NCBI RefSeq assembly: GCF_014201675.1
Contig: NZ_JACHEZ010000005.1
Span: forward strand, 62,001 to 126,000
Length of the DNA stretch: 64,000 nt
Reading direction: 5' to 3'
Origin: Oceanithermus desulfurans
GTDB taxonomy: Bacteria > Deinococcota > Deinococci > Deinococcales > Marinithermaceae
Part shown: piece by piece, positions 38,728-49,526 of the stretch
How the letters are laid out: the number at the start of each line of letters is the position of its first letter
Position numbering within the stretch: position 1 is the stretch's first letter
The notes under the pieces: model-generated
Told to the model about the DNA's origin: nothing
The model's input: the letters and a program-made list of their open reading frames with translations, nothing else
Database searches by the model: none
Position numbers and translations under genes: made by a program

Positions 38728-39693
38728 CTAGTTCAACCGCAAGTCCACGGTTTCGGTGATCTCGTAGCGTCCGGGGCCGCCGCCGGCGGTGAGCGGCGCG
38801 GGCGTGGTGCCCGCCAGGTAGACCCGCACGGCGCGAACCAGGCTGCCGACGAAGATGCCGCTGCCCCTGGGGTCGTCCGTATAGGCCGTGCCCAGAGCGC
38901 TGGCCGCGGCGCTCAGGGAGTCGTAGAAGCGCAGCTGCTGGATGGAGGAGCTGGCGGCGCTGGGGTCGAGGGGGATGCCGTAGCTGAGGCGCAGCGTGTC
39001 GACGTCGAAGGCGACGATGCCGCTGTAGTTGCCGGCGGTGGCCCCCAGACCGGTCCGGCGGTAGAGCACCGTCCGCGCGGCGTCCTCGGGGTCCGGCCGC
39101 AGCTCGTAGGTGACGAGCTGCACCTTGAAGGCGTAGGTGTTCGGCTGCCAGGTCCCGCTGATGCGGTCGTTGTTGTGCTGGATCAGGTCGCGGTTGGGCG
39201 GCGTGCCCCCCGAGGCGGTGGTGGGCGAGCTGCAAGGTTGGGTGGGATCCCTGAGCAGCTGTCGCTGCGTGATCTCTACCAGGTCGCTGTTGGTGCCGTC
39301 GGAGATCAGCACCAGGTCGCCGTCGTCGAAGCCGGAGGCGTCGCATACGCCGGTCTCCACCGAGTTGTTGTAGCTGCTCCCCGGAGGTTCGGCCACGGCG
39401 GTGTAGTACCCCTTGGAAACCAGGATGGCCAGGCGGTCGCGCGACGAGCAGGGGTCGCCCGCGGCGCTGCACCCCGAGGCGGGGTCGTTCCACAGCCCCA
39501 GCCGCGAAGCCGAGCGCAGGTCCTGGGTGATCTGCTGCATGGCGGTGCGCAGGTTCTGCTGCAGCTCCACGTAGACGCTCTGGCTGTGCTTCGTCTGCAG
39601 GCCGCGGGTCAGGGCGACGGCCACGATGCCGATCAGCACGATCAGGATTCCGATGGCCAGCAGCGCCTCGATCAGGGTGAAACCCCGCCGCAT
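38728..39693 (-). CDS. Minor pilin, PilW-like (first set)
   Basis: A 321-residue prepilin from ATG 39693 with leader MRRG and FTLIEALLAIGILIVLIG. It is longer than a usual minor pilin; the C-terminal two thirds contain Cys near SGCSAAGDPCSS, which can form disulfides. It lies four bases from the upstream PilV-like gene and ten from the ComZ-like one. Confidence 0.85.
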   Translation of the reverse strand: MRRGFTLIEALLAIGILIVLIGIVAVALTRGLQTKHSQSVYVELQQNLRTAMQQITQDLRSASRLGLWNDPASGCSAAGDPCSSRDRLAILVSKGYYTAVAEPPGSSYNNSVETGVCDASGFDDGDLVLISDGTNSDLVEITQRQLLRDPTQPCSSPTTASGGTPPNRDLIQHNNDRISGTWQPNTYAFKVQLVTYELRPDPEDAARTVLYRRTGLGATAGNYSGIVAFDVDTLRLSYGIPLDPSAASSSIQQLRFYDSLSAAASALGTAYTDDPRGSGIFVGSLVRAVRVYLAGTTPAPLTAGGGPGRYEITETVDLRLN

Positions 39694-39697
39694 GCGC

Positions 39698-40132
39698 CTA
39701 CTGGCGTACGAGCGAGACGAGCTCGACACGGCCCTCACCTCCCCGCTTCTTGTAGTAACCCGTCACCAGGACCCTCCAGATGACGGGGTTGGTGGAGAAG
39801 GGTTCCGTCTTGACCTCGAACTTGAACCGTCCCCACTCCTGGGCGATCTCCGCGAGGTTGGGGTCGCCCGAGGCCGTGAAGACCGAGTCGTTGGTGTAGT
39901 CGTAGCCGTAGTCGTAGCTGCGGGGGGTCGAAAAGTAGTTGAACGGCAGGCTGCGGCTGCGGAAGCGGTCCATCCAGGCCTCGGTCGCGGCCACCGCCTG
40001 GGAGCGGACGCGGTTGTCGGCGTTGTGGCGCATGCTCGAGACCATCGTGGTCACGGCCGCGAAGCTCACCACCGTCACCACCACCAGCGCGATCAGCACC
40101 TCGATAAGGCTGAAGCCCCTGCGTGTTCTCAT
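39698..40132 (-). CDS. Minor pilin, PilV-like (first set)
   Basis: A 144-residue prepilin with leader MRTRRG and FSLIEVLIALVVVTVV (cut after G6). The ATG overlaps the FimT-like stop by four bases (ATGA). The domain is rich in Tyr (SYDYGYDY). Confidence 0.87.
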   Translation of the reverse strand: MRTRRGFSLIEVLIALVVVTVVSFAAVTTMVSSMRHNADNRVRSQAVAATEAWMDRFRSRSLPFNYFSTPRSYDYGYDYTNDSVFTASGDPNLAEIAQEWGRFKFEVKTEPFSTNPVIWRVLVTGYYKKRGGEGRVELVSLVRQ

Positions 40133-40593
40133 CGCTTCACCACCCGTGCCGCCCCCGTCATCGAGGGCACGACGTCCACCTGGCTGCTTCCGTTGGAAAG
40201 CGTAATCCGGTAGGGATCGGGGCTGGCCGGGAAGCTGCCGAAGCCCCGGGAGTCGAAGACGATCGCCTCGCCCGCCGACCAACCCGGGGTCACCCGCGCG
40301 GGCACGGTGTAGCTGCGGCGGGTGGCCCAGTTCGTACCGTCCGCGGAGAATTCGAGGTCGTAGCCGCGGCTGTTGAAGCTGAGCCGGCAGAAGCCGCTCT
40401 TGGAGACCGCCAGCGTACGGCACGACTGCAGGTCCTGGGCGACGCGGTGCGCGACCCCCTCCAGGTCGAGCCGCTGCCGCGCGCTGCCGAACGAGACGGC
40501 CACGATGCTCATGAGGGTAGCCAGCACGGCGAGTACGATCAACAGTTCAATAAGTGTGAAGCCGTTTGGAGTAAATGCAGTTTTCTTTGACAA
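40129..40593 (-). CDS. Minor pilin, GspH/FimT-like (first set)
   Basis: A 154-residue prepilin starting at TTG 40593, chosen because AAAAGGAGG lies four bases upstream. The leader is MSKKTAFTPNG and the helix FTLIELLIVLAVLATLM (cut after G11). FDSRGFGSFPASPDPYRITL matches the GspH/FimT end. It is the first gene of the first set. Confidence 0.87.
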   Translation of the reverse strand: MSKKTAFTPNGFTLIELLIVLAVLATLMSIVAVSFGSARQRLDLEGVAHRVAQDLQSCRTLAVSKSGFCRLSFNSRGYDLEFSADGTNWATRRSYTVPARVTPGWSAGEAIVFDSRGFGSFPASPDPYRITLSNGSSQVDVVPSMTGAARVVKR

Positions 40594-40632
40594 GGCCCCT
40601 CCTTTTAAATCCTACGGCGCAGCCGAAGAGAG

Positions 40633-40656
40633 GGTTACCCCCATGTGGGGGTAACC
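40633..40656. repeat. Perfect inverted repeat upstream of the first pilin set
   Basis: GGTTACCCCC and GGGGGTAACC form a perfect 10-base dyad with a four-base centre. It is placed in the gap between lpd and the FimT-like gene, 40 bases upstream of the pilin start. No T run follows, so an operator or a stable lpd 3' hairpin are equally possible. Confidence 0.6.
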
Positions 40657-40692
40657 GGGTCTGCCGCAGGTTGTATTAAGGTAGGACCGGCT

Positions 40693-42078
40693 TCAGCGAT
40701 TGAGGATGTGGATGGCCCGGCCGTGCAGGTTCTCGGCGGCCTCCATCAGGTTCTCGGCCAGCGTGGGGTGCGGGTGCACGGTCAGCGCCAGGTCGCCGGC
40801 CGTTGCCGCCATCTCCAGTGCCAGGGTGGCCTCGGCGATCAGGTCGGAAGCGCCCGGACCCAGGATGTGCACGCCCAGCAGCAGGTCGTTTTCGGCGTCG
40901 GCGAGCACTTTGATGACCCCTTCGGTCTGCTGCAGCGTGAGGGCGCGGCCCGACGCCGAGAAGGGGAAGCGCCCCACCCGCACCTTGAGGCCGCGCTTTT
41001 CGGCCTCGGCCTCGGTCATGCCGACGCTGGCGAACTCCGGCTGGGTGTAGACAACGCTGGGGATCTGCTGATCGAAGGCCGCGGCGCGGCCGGCGGCGTG
41101 CTCGGCGGCGACGAGGCCTTCCTTCATGGCCTTGTGGGCCAGCATCGGCGGACGGGCGACATCGCCGATGGCGTAGGCGCCGGGTACGTTCGTCTCCATG
41201 TGTTCGTTGGTGGGAACGAAGCCGCGCTCGTCGGTGCGCACGCCCGCGGCTTCCAGGTTCAGGCCTTCGGTGACCGGCACCCGGCCGACGGCCAGCAGGA
41301 TCTTGTCGGCGTCCAGCGTCTCCGGTTTTCCGCCCGTGACGGGTTCGACGGTGACCCGCAGCCCGTTCTTGGTTTCCTCGTAGCCCACGGCCTTTGTGGC
41401 CGTCCTGACGGCGATGCCCTGCTTCTTGAGGCTGCGCGCCAGCAGCTTGACGAGTTCGGGGTCGCTGCCGGGGAGGATCTGGTCGGTGTACTCGACGACG
41501 GTCACCTGCGCGCCCAGGCGGGCGTAGATCGAGGCGAACTCGAGCCCGATCACCCCGCCGCCGATGACGAGCAGGCGCGGGGGCACCCCGTTTTCGACGC
41601 GCAGCATCTCGGTGGAGGTGAGCACGCGTTCACCGTCGGGCTCGAAGCCCGCCAGCCGCGCCGGCTTGGAGCCGGTGGCGACGATGACCTTCCGCGCCTC
41701 GAGCTTCTTCCCGTCCACCTCCAGCTCGCGGGGGCCGGTGAACTTCGCGAACCCCTTGACGAGCTCCACCCCGTTGCCCTTCAGCAGGCTGGCCACGCCG
41801 CCGGTAAGCTTCTTAACGATCTTGTCGCGCCACTTACCCATCTTGGCCAGGTCGCGCTCGGGCTCGGCGAAGACCAGCCCGAACTCGGCCGCCTTCGCGG
41901 CGTGTTCCAGGGTCTCGGCGGCGTGCAGCAGCGCCTTGGTGGGAATGCAGCCGACGTTCAGGCAGACGCCGCCCACCGCGCCCGCCTCGACCGCGGCCAC
42001 CTTGAGGCCGAGCTGGGCGGCGCGGATCGCGGCGTGGTAGCCGCCGGGTCCGGTGCCGATGACGATCAGGTCGTACAT
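40693..42078 (-). CDS. lpd: Dihydrolipoyl dehydrogenase (E3)
   Basis: A 461-residue flavoprotein that reoxidises the dihydrolipoyl groups of E2 with NAD. FAD binding: GTGPGGY (8-14). The redox-active disulfide is GGVCLNVGCIPTK. The NAD fold is GGGVIGLE and the C-terminal acid-base pair lies in HPHPTLAENLMEAAENLHG. It is the last gene of the four-gene operon. Confidence 0.96.
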   Translation of the reverse strand: MYDLIVIGTGPGGYHAAIRAAQLGLKVAAVEAGAVGGVCLNVGCIPTKALLHAAETLEHAAKAAEFGLVFAEPERDLAKMGKWRDKIVKKLTGGVASLLKGNGVELVKGFAKFTGPRELEVDGKKLEARKVIVATGSKPARLAGFEPDGERVLTSTEMLRVENGVPPRLLVIGGGVIGLEFASIYARLGAQVTVVEYTDQILPGSDPELVKLLARSLKKQGIAVRTATKAVGYEETKNGLRVTVEPVTGGKPETLDADKILLAVGRVPVTEGLNLEAAGVRTDERGFVPTNEHMETNVPGAYAIGDVARPPMLAHKAMKEGLVAAEHAAGRAAAFDQQIPSVVYTQPEFASVGMTEAEAEKRGLKVRVGRFPFSASGRALTLQQTEGVIKVLADAENDLLLGVHILGPGASDLIAEATLALEMAATAGDLALTVHPHPTLAENLMEAAENLHGRAIHILNR

Positions 42079-42087
42079 GGTTTCTCC

Positions 42088-43440
42088 TTAGACGGCGTGG
42101 AGCAGCAGCCAGTAGGGGTCTTCGAGGCGCGCGACGACCTCGCGCAGGAAGAGGGTGGCCTCGGCGCCGTCGACCAGGCGGTGGTCGAAGCTGAGCGAGA
42201 GGTAGAGCATCTCGCGGGCGACGATCGCGTCGTCTTTGACCACCGGGCGCTTCTGGATGGTGTGCACGCCCAGGATGGCGGCGTCGGGCACGTTGATGAT
42301 AGGGAAGGAGAAGAGCCCGCCCAGGTTGCCCACGCTGGTCACCGAGAAGCTGGAGCCCGTGACCTCGTCGGGGGTCAGCTTGCCCGCGCGGGCGCGCGCC
42401 ACCTTGTCGCCGATCTCGGCGGCCAGCTCGAGGATCGTCTTCCGGTCCACGTCGCGGATCACCGGCACCACCAGCCCCGCGTCGGTGGCCACCGAGAGGC
42501 CGAGGTGGTAGTACTTCTTGAGCACCACCTCGCCGCGGGCGTCGTCGAGGCTGCTGTTGACCACGGGGAACTTCTTCAGCGCCTCCACCGCGGCCTTGAA
42601 GATGAAGGGCACGTAGCTGAGCTTCACCCCCGCCTCCTCGGCGCGCTCCTTGAGCCGGCGTCGCAGCGCGACCAGCTCGGTGACGTCGGCCTCGTCGACG
42701 ACGAGGGTGCGCACCGTGTAGAGGTGGCTGGCCATCATCTGCTGGGCGATGATGCGCCGCATGCCCCGCAGCGGCACGCGTTCCTCCAGCTCTTCGTAGC
42801 CCGCGGGGGTGCGGTAGGCCACGGGCGGCGGGAAGCCGGCGGGTGCCGCGGTGGCCGCGGCCGCCGGGGCCTGCTCGGCGTAGGCGCGCACGTCCTCGAC
42901 GCGCACCCGGCCGTTCGGACCCGACCCCGGCACCTGGGCGATGTCGACGCCCAGCTCGCGGGCCAGCTGGCGTGCGGCGGGCACGGCCAGCACCCGGCCG
43001 TACTTGTTGGTCCCCGCCCGGGGCCGCTCGGCCACCGCCGGGCCGGCGGGCTTCTTGGCGCCGCCGGCGAAGGGGTTCTTGACCTCGGCCTCGGTCTTGT
43101 CGGGCTTGAACAAAGAAAGCCGCTCGCCGCGGTCCTCCGCCTCCTCCGGCGGTGCGGACTGAGCGGCCGCCGCGGCGGCCTCGGGGGCGGCCGCGGCCCC
43201 GGCGCTCTCGTCGATCAGGGCGATCGGCGTTTCGACGGGGACCACGTCCCCCTCGTTCACCAGCTTCTTCACGAGCACGCCCGCGAAGGGGCTGGGCAGT
43301 TCGACGGTGACCTTGTCGGTCATCACCTCCACCAGCGGCTGGTCCTTGGCGACGACGTCGCCTTCGTTGACCAGCCACTTGAGGATCTCGCCTTCGACCA
43401 CGGATTCGGCGAGTTCGGGCAAGAGCACTTCCTTGGGCAT
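42088..43440 (-). CDS. Dihydrolipoamide acyltransferase (E2)
   Basis: A 450-residue core enzyme. The single lipoyl domain (1-76) carries the modified Lys in EVMTDKVTVELPSP. A Pro/Ala linker follows, then the peripheral subunit-binding domain (VPAARQLARELGVDIAQVPGSGPNGRV), a second linker, and the catalytic domain with SFDHRLVDGAEA. One lipoyl domain and the E1 partner type (see E1a) suggest a branched-chain 2-oxoacid dehydrogenase, though a pyruvate role cannot be ruled out. Confidence 0.92.
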   Translation of the reverse strand: MPKEVLLPELAESVVEGEILKWLVNEGDVVAKDQPLVEVMTDKVTVELPSPFAGVLVKKLVNEGDVVPVETPIALIDESAGAAAAPEAAAAAAQSAPPEEAEDRGERLSLFKPDKTEAEVKNPFAGGAKKPAGPAVAERPRAGTNKYGRVLAVPAARQLARELGVDIAQVPGSGPNGRVRVEDVRAYAEQAPAAAATAAPAGFPPPVAYRTPAGYEELEERVPLRGMRRIIAQQMMASHLYTVRTLVVDEADVTELVALRRRLKERAEEAGVKLSYVPFIFKAAVEALKKFPVVNSSLDDARGEVVLKKYYHLGLSVATDAGLVVPVIRDVDRKTILELAAEIGDKVARARAGKLTPDEVTGSSFSVTSVGNLGGLFSFPIINVPDAAILGVHTIQKRPVVKDDAIVAREMLYLSLSFDHRLVDGAEATLFLREVVARLEDPYWLLLHAV

Positions 43441-43455
43441 GGCACCTCCCGGGCG

Positions 43456-44430
43456 CTAGTAGTCGAGCAGCTTCTTGGCGGTGTTGAGGATCCGCGTCAC
43501 CGTGGGCATGTAGAGCTTGTCCTGGGCGTAGGGGTATGGGGTGTCGAAGCCGGTGACGCGCGCCGGCGGGGCCTCGAGCTGGTCGAGCACCTCCTCGGCG
43601 ATCGTGGCCGCGACCTCGCTGGCGAAGCTGGCGTGGCGGGGGGCGTCGGAGACGATCATGACGCGGCCGGTCTTGCTCACCGCCTCGAGCACCGCCTCCT
43701 TGTCCCAGGGCATCAGGCTGCGCAGGTCGAGGACCTCGGGGTGGACGCCCACCTTTTCCAGCTCGTCTGAGGCCTGCAGCACCTCGGGGGCCACGGGGCC
43801 GTAGTAGACGATCGTGAGGTCGCCGCCCTGGCGGCGGGTGACGGCCTCGCCCAAGGGGATGGTGTAGTCCTCGTCGGGGACCTCTTCCTTGACCGCGCGG
43901 TAGAGCCGCTTGGGCTCGAGGAAGACGACCGGGTCGTCGTCGCGGATCGCGGTCTTGAGCAGCCCCCTGGCGTCGTAGGGGGTGCTGACGGCCACCACCT
44001 TGAGGCCGGCGGTGTGCACGAAGTGGGCCTCGGGGCTCTGGGAGTGGTGGTGGCCGCCCTTGACGCCGCCGCCCGAGGGCATGCGCACCACCATGGGGGC
44101 GGTGAACTGCGCGCCCGAGCGGTAGCGCAGCTTCGCCGCCTGGCTGACGAGCTGGTCGAAGCCGGGGAAGACGTAGTCGGCGAACTGGATCTCGGCCACC
44201 GGACGCAGCCCGTGGGCGGCCATGCCCACAGCCGCGCCGATGATCGCCGCCTCCGAGAGCGGGGTGTCGATCACCCGGTCGGGGCCGTACTTCTGCTGCA
44301 GGCCTTCGGTGGCCAGGAAGACGCCGCCGCGCTTGCCGACGTCCTCACCCAGCACCACCACCGCGTCGTCGCGGGCCATTTCTTCGTCGAGCGTGCGTGC
44401 AATCGCCTGCACGAGGGTCATCGTGGCCAT
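43456..44430 (-). CDS. 2-oxoacid dehydrogenase E1 component, beta subunit
   Basis: A 324-residue transketolase-like subunit of an alpha2beta2 E1. [12 protein letters not shown] near residue 30 and [29 protein letters not shown] near 120-150 are the E1-beta signatures. The length matches the branched-chain E1-beta of Thermus thermophilus. It lies between E1a (15 bases upstream) and E2. Confidence 0.93.
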   Translation of the reverse strand: MATMTLVQAIARTLDEEMARDDAVVVLGEDVGKRGGVFLATEGLQQKYGPDRVIDTPLSEAAIIGAAVGMAAHGLRPVAEIQFADYVFPGFDQLVSQAAKLRYRSGAQFTAPMVVRMPSGGGVKGGHHHSQSPEAHFVHTAGLKVVAVSTPYDARGLLKTAIRDDDPVVFLEPKRLYRAVKEEVPDEDYTIPLGEAVTRRQGGDLTIVYYGPVAPEVLQASDELEKVGVHPEVLDLRSLMPWDKEAVLEAVSKTGRVMIVSDAPRHASFASEVAATIAEEVLDQLEAPPARVTGFDTPYPYAQDKLYMPTVTRILNTAKKLLDY

Positions 44431-44445
44431 GTCGGACCTCCCGGT

Positions 44446-45570
<1,125 letters not shown>

Positions 45571-45663
45571 TCAGGGGCGTAAAAAAACCCGGCCACGGCC
45601 GGGGGCGGTCCGCCACGGCGTACCGATAATCACTAGCGCGAGAGCGTTTTCGCGGTTTGGCAT
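45571..45663 (-). CDS. Leu/Val/Ile-rich leader peptide of the 2-oxoacid dehydrogenase operon
   Basis: A 30-residue frame from ATG 45663 to TGA 45571: MPNRENALALVIIGTPWRT, then APGRGRVFLRP. Five of residues 8-13 are Leu, Leu, Val, Ile, Ile, with CTA and ATT among their codons, rare in this genome. AAAGGGG precedes the ATG. The codons for APGRGRVF run through the terminator stem and its T run, and the stop is four bases before the E1a ribosome site. The promoter is the TATAAT box at 45683. See findings for the regulatory model. Translation is inferred, not shown. Confidence 0.7.
   Translation of the reverse strand: MPNRENALALVIIGTPWRTAPGRGRVFLRP
45581..45603 (-). terminator. Terminator inside the leader of the dehydrogenase operon
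   Basis: On the minus strand CCCGGC-CGTG-GCCGGG is followed by TTTTTTT (45581-45587). It is 26 bases before the E1a start and inside the leader ORF. An upstream hairpin (45606-45625, arms CGGTACGC / GCGGACCG with one mismatch) adjoins it. Confidence 0.85.
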
Positions 45664-45682
45664 CCCTACCCCTTTGCGTTCC

Positions 45683-45688
45683 ATTATA
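45683..45688 (-). promoter_or_regulatory. -10 box of the dehydrogenase operon, overlapping a divergent -10
   Basis: TATAAT on the minus strand. On the plus strand the overlapping TATAAA (45686-45691) can serve rlmH. The -35 region (TTCGGC) is weak. The two -10 boxes share bases, so only one polymerase can occupy the site. Confidence 0.7.
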
Positions 45689-45712
45689 AACTACCCCGCA
45701 TGGGGGCCGAAT

Positions 45713-46147
45713 GTGCGTTGGCGCATCGTTAGCGTGGGCAAGCCCCGGCTGGAGTACGCCCGGCTGGGGGTGGCGTTCTACCTGCGGCTGTTGCGGCCGC
45801 TGGCGCCGGTGGAGCTCCGGCCCGTCAGGGCGGGCCCCCGCGAGGCGGAAGCGCTGCTGAAGGCGAGCGAGGGCTGGCTGCGCGTCGTCCTCGACGAACG
45901 CGGTGAGGCGCTGCGCTCGCGCGCGTTCGCGGACCGCATCACCCGCTGGGAGGACGAGGGCGTGCGCCGGGTGGCCCTGATCGTGGGCGGGGCGGAGGGG
46001 CTGGCGCCGGAGGTGCGCGCCGCGGCCGACTGGACCTGGAGCCTCTCGCCGCTCACCCTGCAGCACGAGCTGGCCCTGCTGGTTGCTCTGGAGCAGGTCT
46101 ACAGGGCTTATACGATTAAGCGGGGGTCGGCGTATCACCGCGAATAA
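45713..46147 (+). CDS. rlmH: 23S rRNA (pseudouridine1915-N3)-methyltransferase
   Basis: A 144-residue SPOUT methyltransferase from GTG 45713. MRWRIVSVGKPRLEYARLGV is the family start; VGGAEGLAPEV and the C-terminal SLSPLTLQHELALLVALEQVYRAYTIKRGSAYHRE are the SAM knot and dimer signatures. It methylates the pseudouridine at position 1915 of the ribosomal decoding region. The length is shorter than E. coli RlmH (155). It is divergent from the dehydrogenase operon. Confidence 0.93.
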   Translation: MRWRIVSVGKPRLEYARLGVAFYLRLLRPLAPVELRPVRAGPREAEALLKASEGWLRVVLDERGEALRSRAFADRITRWEDEGVRRVALIVGGAEGLAPEVRAAADWTWSLSPLTLQHELALLVALEQVYRAYTIKRGSAYHRE

Positions 46148-46222
46148 GAAAAGTAACGACGCGGGATATATTGGAACAATAGGTGAAACTGGCACAGTCC
46201 CACGTTGCGGTATACTGGACGG

Positions 46223-46525
46223 GTGAACGTCTCGACGAGCGAACCCATCGAAGCGGCGCTGGCTTTGCTGGGCCGGCAGGGCACGTACCGGGTGTTGCGC
46301 GCGCTGCTCGGCGGCCCCATGCGCTTCGGCGAGCTGCAAAGCGTCACGCGGCTGCTGCCCCGCACCCTGTCGCTGCGACTAAAGGAAATGGATGCCATGG
46401 GTTGGGTCATCCGCGAGCAGTTCGCCGAGGTCCCGCCGCGGGTGGAGTACCGCCTCACCCCGGCGGCCGAAGCCCTGGAGCCGCTGCTGCAGGCGGTCGA
46501 AACCTGGGCCAAAGACCACGCCTGA
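46223..46525 (+). CDS. HxlR-type winged-helix regulator
   Basis: A 100-residue protein from GTG 46223, six bases after TATACT (46211-46216), so leaderless. The wHTH pattern is PIEAALALLGRQGTYRVLRALLGGPMRFGELQSVTRLLPRTLSLRLKEMDAMGWVIREQFAEVPPRVEYRLTP. HxlR regulators answer redox or aldehyde stress in other bacteria, but no signal residue (Cys) is present in this protein. Its target is not clear; the neighbours are rlmH and groEL. Confidence 0.85.
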   Translation: MNVSTSEPIEAALALLGRQGTYRVLRALLGGPMRFGELQSVTRLLPRTLSLRLKEMDAMGWVIREQFAEVPPRVEYRLTPAAEALEPLLQAVETWAKDHA

Positions 46526-46544
46526 CGATGTCCTTGTAATAACC

Positions 46545-46575
46545 GTCACGCGGCCCCCGGCGGGGGCCGCGTGAC
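46545..46575. terminator. Long hairpin between the HxlR gene and groEL
   Basis: GTCACGCGGCCCCC and GGGGGCCGCGTGAC form a 14-base perfect stem with a three-base loop (GGC). It lies between convergent genes. No T run follows on either side, so it probably acts as a bidirectional 3' boundary or mRNA stabiliser. Confidence 0.6.
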
Positions 46576-46590
46576 GTGTGCTCAGGGGGT

Positions 46591-48225
<1,635 letters not shown>

Positions 48226-48234
48226 CTACCTCCC

Positions 48235-48543
48235 TTACTTCTCGACGACCGCGAGCAGGTCGCGCTCGGACAGGATGATGTACTCGTTGCCGTCGATCTC
48301 GATCTCGGTGCCGCCGTACTTGGCGAAGACGACGATGTCGCCCTCCTTGACCTCGAGGGGGACGCGCTCGCCGTTCTCGAGCAGCTTGCCGCTGCCCACG
48401 GCGATCACCTTACCCCGCTGGGGCTTCTCCTTGGCGGTGTCGGGCAGCACGATCCCGCCCTTGGTGGTCACTTCTTCCTCGATGGGTTCAACCACGACCC
48501 GGTCTGCTAGGGGTTTGATCATTACCTTGACCTCCGATGCCAT
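48235..48543 (-). CDS. groES: Co-chaperonin GroES (10 kDa)
   Basis: A 102-residue protein from ATG 48543, five bases after GGGAGG. The core starts [16 protein letters not shown], with the mobile loop [22 protein letters not shown] and [18 protein letters not shown]. It forms the lid of GroEL. The start at 48543 gives a slightly longer N-terminus than the common MIKPL; a start at 48522 (MIKPLADRV) is an alternative. Confidence 0.97.
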   Translation of the reverse strand: MASEVKVMIKPLADRVVVEPIEEEVTTKGGIVLPDTAKEKPQRGKVIAVGSGKLLENGERVPLEVKEGDIVVFAKYGGTEIEIDGNEYIILSERDLLAVVEK

Positions 48544-48563
48544 GATTGCCTCCCTTCGCCCCT

Positions 48564-48590
48564 TTGACACTTAGGGGTCCAGAGTGTCAA
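48564..48590. promoter_or_regulatory. CIRCE-like element in the groES leader
   Basis: TTGACACT (48564-48571) and AGTGTCAA (48583-48590) are perfect 8-base arms with an 11-base centre, so the arm geometry is that of CIRCE (9-9-9). The sequence TTGACACT-N11-AGTGTCAA replaces CIRCE's TTAGCACTC-N9-GAGTGCTAA. It lies just after the predicted transcription start, the normal CIRCE place, suggesting an HrcA-type or other heat-shock repressor site. Confidence 0.7.
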
Positions 48591-48600
48591 TCCACCGCAC

Positions 48601-48629
48601 ATTATGGGGGGCGCGGCGGGGGCTGTCAA
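48601..48629 (-). promoter_or_regulatory. Promoter of groES-groEL
   Basis: TTGACA (48624-48629) and CATAAT (48601-48606) with a 17-base spacer. Transcription should start near 48594. Confidence 0.85.
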
Positions 48630-48673
48630 CCCCGTACACGCGACCCCTTACAAGCAAGTTGAGCGGGTGTATG

Positions 48674-49450
48674 TCAAGCCCGCCGCTGCTGGCGCAGCCC
48701 CTCGTAGAGCAGCAGCGCCGCGCTGACCGAGGCGTTCAGGCTGTCGACCGTGCCTTCCATGGGGATGCGCACGGCGAGGTCCGCGGCCTCGAGCCAGTCG
48801 GGGGGCAGCCCCCGGTCCTCGGCCCCCACCGCGAAGGCCGTGGGGCCCGAAAGATCGGCCTCCCAGTAGACCCGCCCGGCCGCAGGCGCGGCGGCGACGA
48901 GCTGCAGGCCGCGCTCTTGCAGCCAGGCGCGCGCGGCCGCGTGGTCCACCACCGCCAGCGGCAGCGCGAAGACCGCCCCGGTGCTGGCCCGGATCACGTT
49001 GGGGTTCTCCGGATCCACCGCGTCCCCCACGACGAGCACCGCGTCCGCGCCGCTGGCGTCGGCGCTGCGCAGCATCGCCCCCAGGTTGCCGGGTTTTTCG
49101 ATCTCCACCGCCACCAGCACCCGCCGCGGGTCCGGCGGCAGGTCGGCCAGCCGCCGGGCGGGACGCTCGAAGACGCCGATCAGCGCCGGCGGGTTCTCGC
49201 GGTAGCTGACGCGCCGCATCGCCGCTTCCGAGAGCTCGTAGACCGGCGCCCCGGCGAGCCGCGCCGCTTCCTCCGCGCCCGCCCGCTCGGGCCAGACGAG
49301 CCAGGCGCACGGCCGGATCCCCGCCGCCAGCGCCCGTGCCGCCTCGCGTGCGCCCTCCACCAGGAAGCGGTCCTGCTCGAGCCGGCCCCGCCGGGTCTTG
49401 AGCTCCGACCAGGCTTTGACCTTCGGGTTACGCGCGCTCGTGATCCGCAC
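48674..49450 (-). CDS. TrmH/SpoU family RNA 2'-O-methyltransferase
   Basis: A 258-residue SPOUT enzyme from GTG 49450, six bases after TACAAT (49457-49462). The N-terminal domain ([31 protein letters not shown]) binds RNA; the knot has [27 protein letters not shown] (motif I), [27 protein letters not shown] (motif II) and the dimer motif [14 protein letters not shown] (III). This is an RlmB/TsnR-like group; the target nucleotide is unknown. Confidence 0.9.
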   Translation of the reverse strand: MRITSARNPKVKAWSELKTRRGRLEQDRFLVEGAREAARALAAGIRPCAWLVWPERAGAEEAARLAGAPVYELSEAAMRRVSYRENPPALIGVFERPARRLADLPPDPRRVLVAVEIEKPGNLGAMLRSADASGADAVLVVGDAVDPENPNVIRASTGAVFALPLAVVDHAAARAWLQERGLQLVAAAPAAGRVYWEADLSGPTAFAVGAEDRGLPPDWLEAADLAVRIPMEGTVDSLNASVSAALLLYEGLRQQRRA

Positions 49451-49526
49451 GGGTTCATTGTATGCTCCGCTGTGGCGTACGCCCCGGTGGCTGCGGGTAT
49501 GCTGGGGAAAACGCAAAGGAGCGCCT

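Noticed and set aside
40645-43770. Open frame of over 1000 codons on the plus strand
   Set aside because: It is the antisense of lpd, E2 and E1b, which carry full active-site motifs. High GC produces long frames opposite real genes. The same holds for a frame of over 1100 codons at 55210-58674 opposite the usher-like gene.
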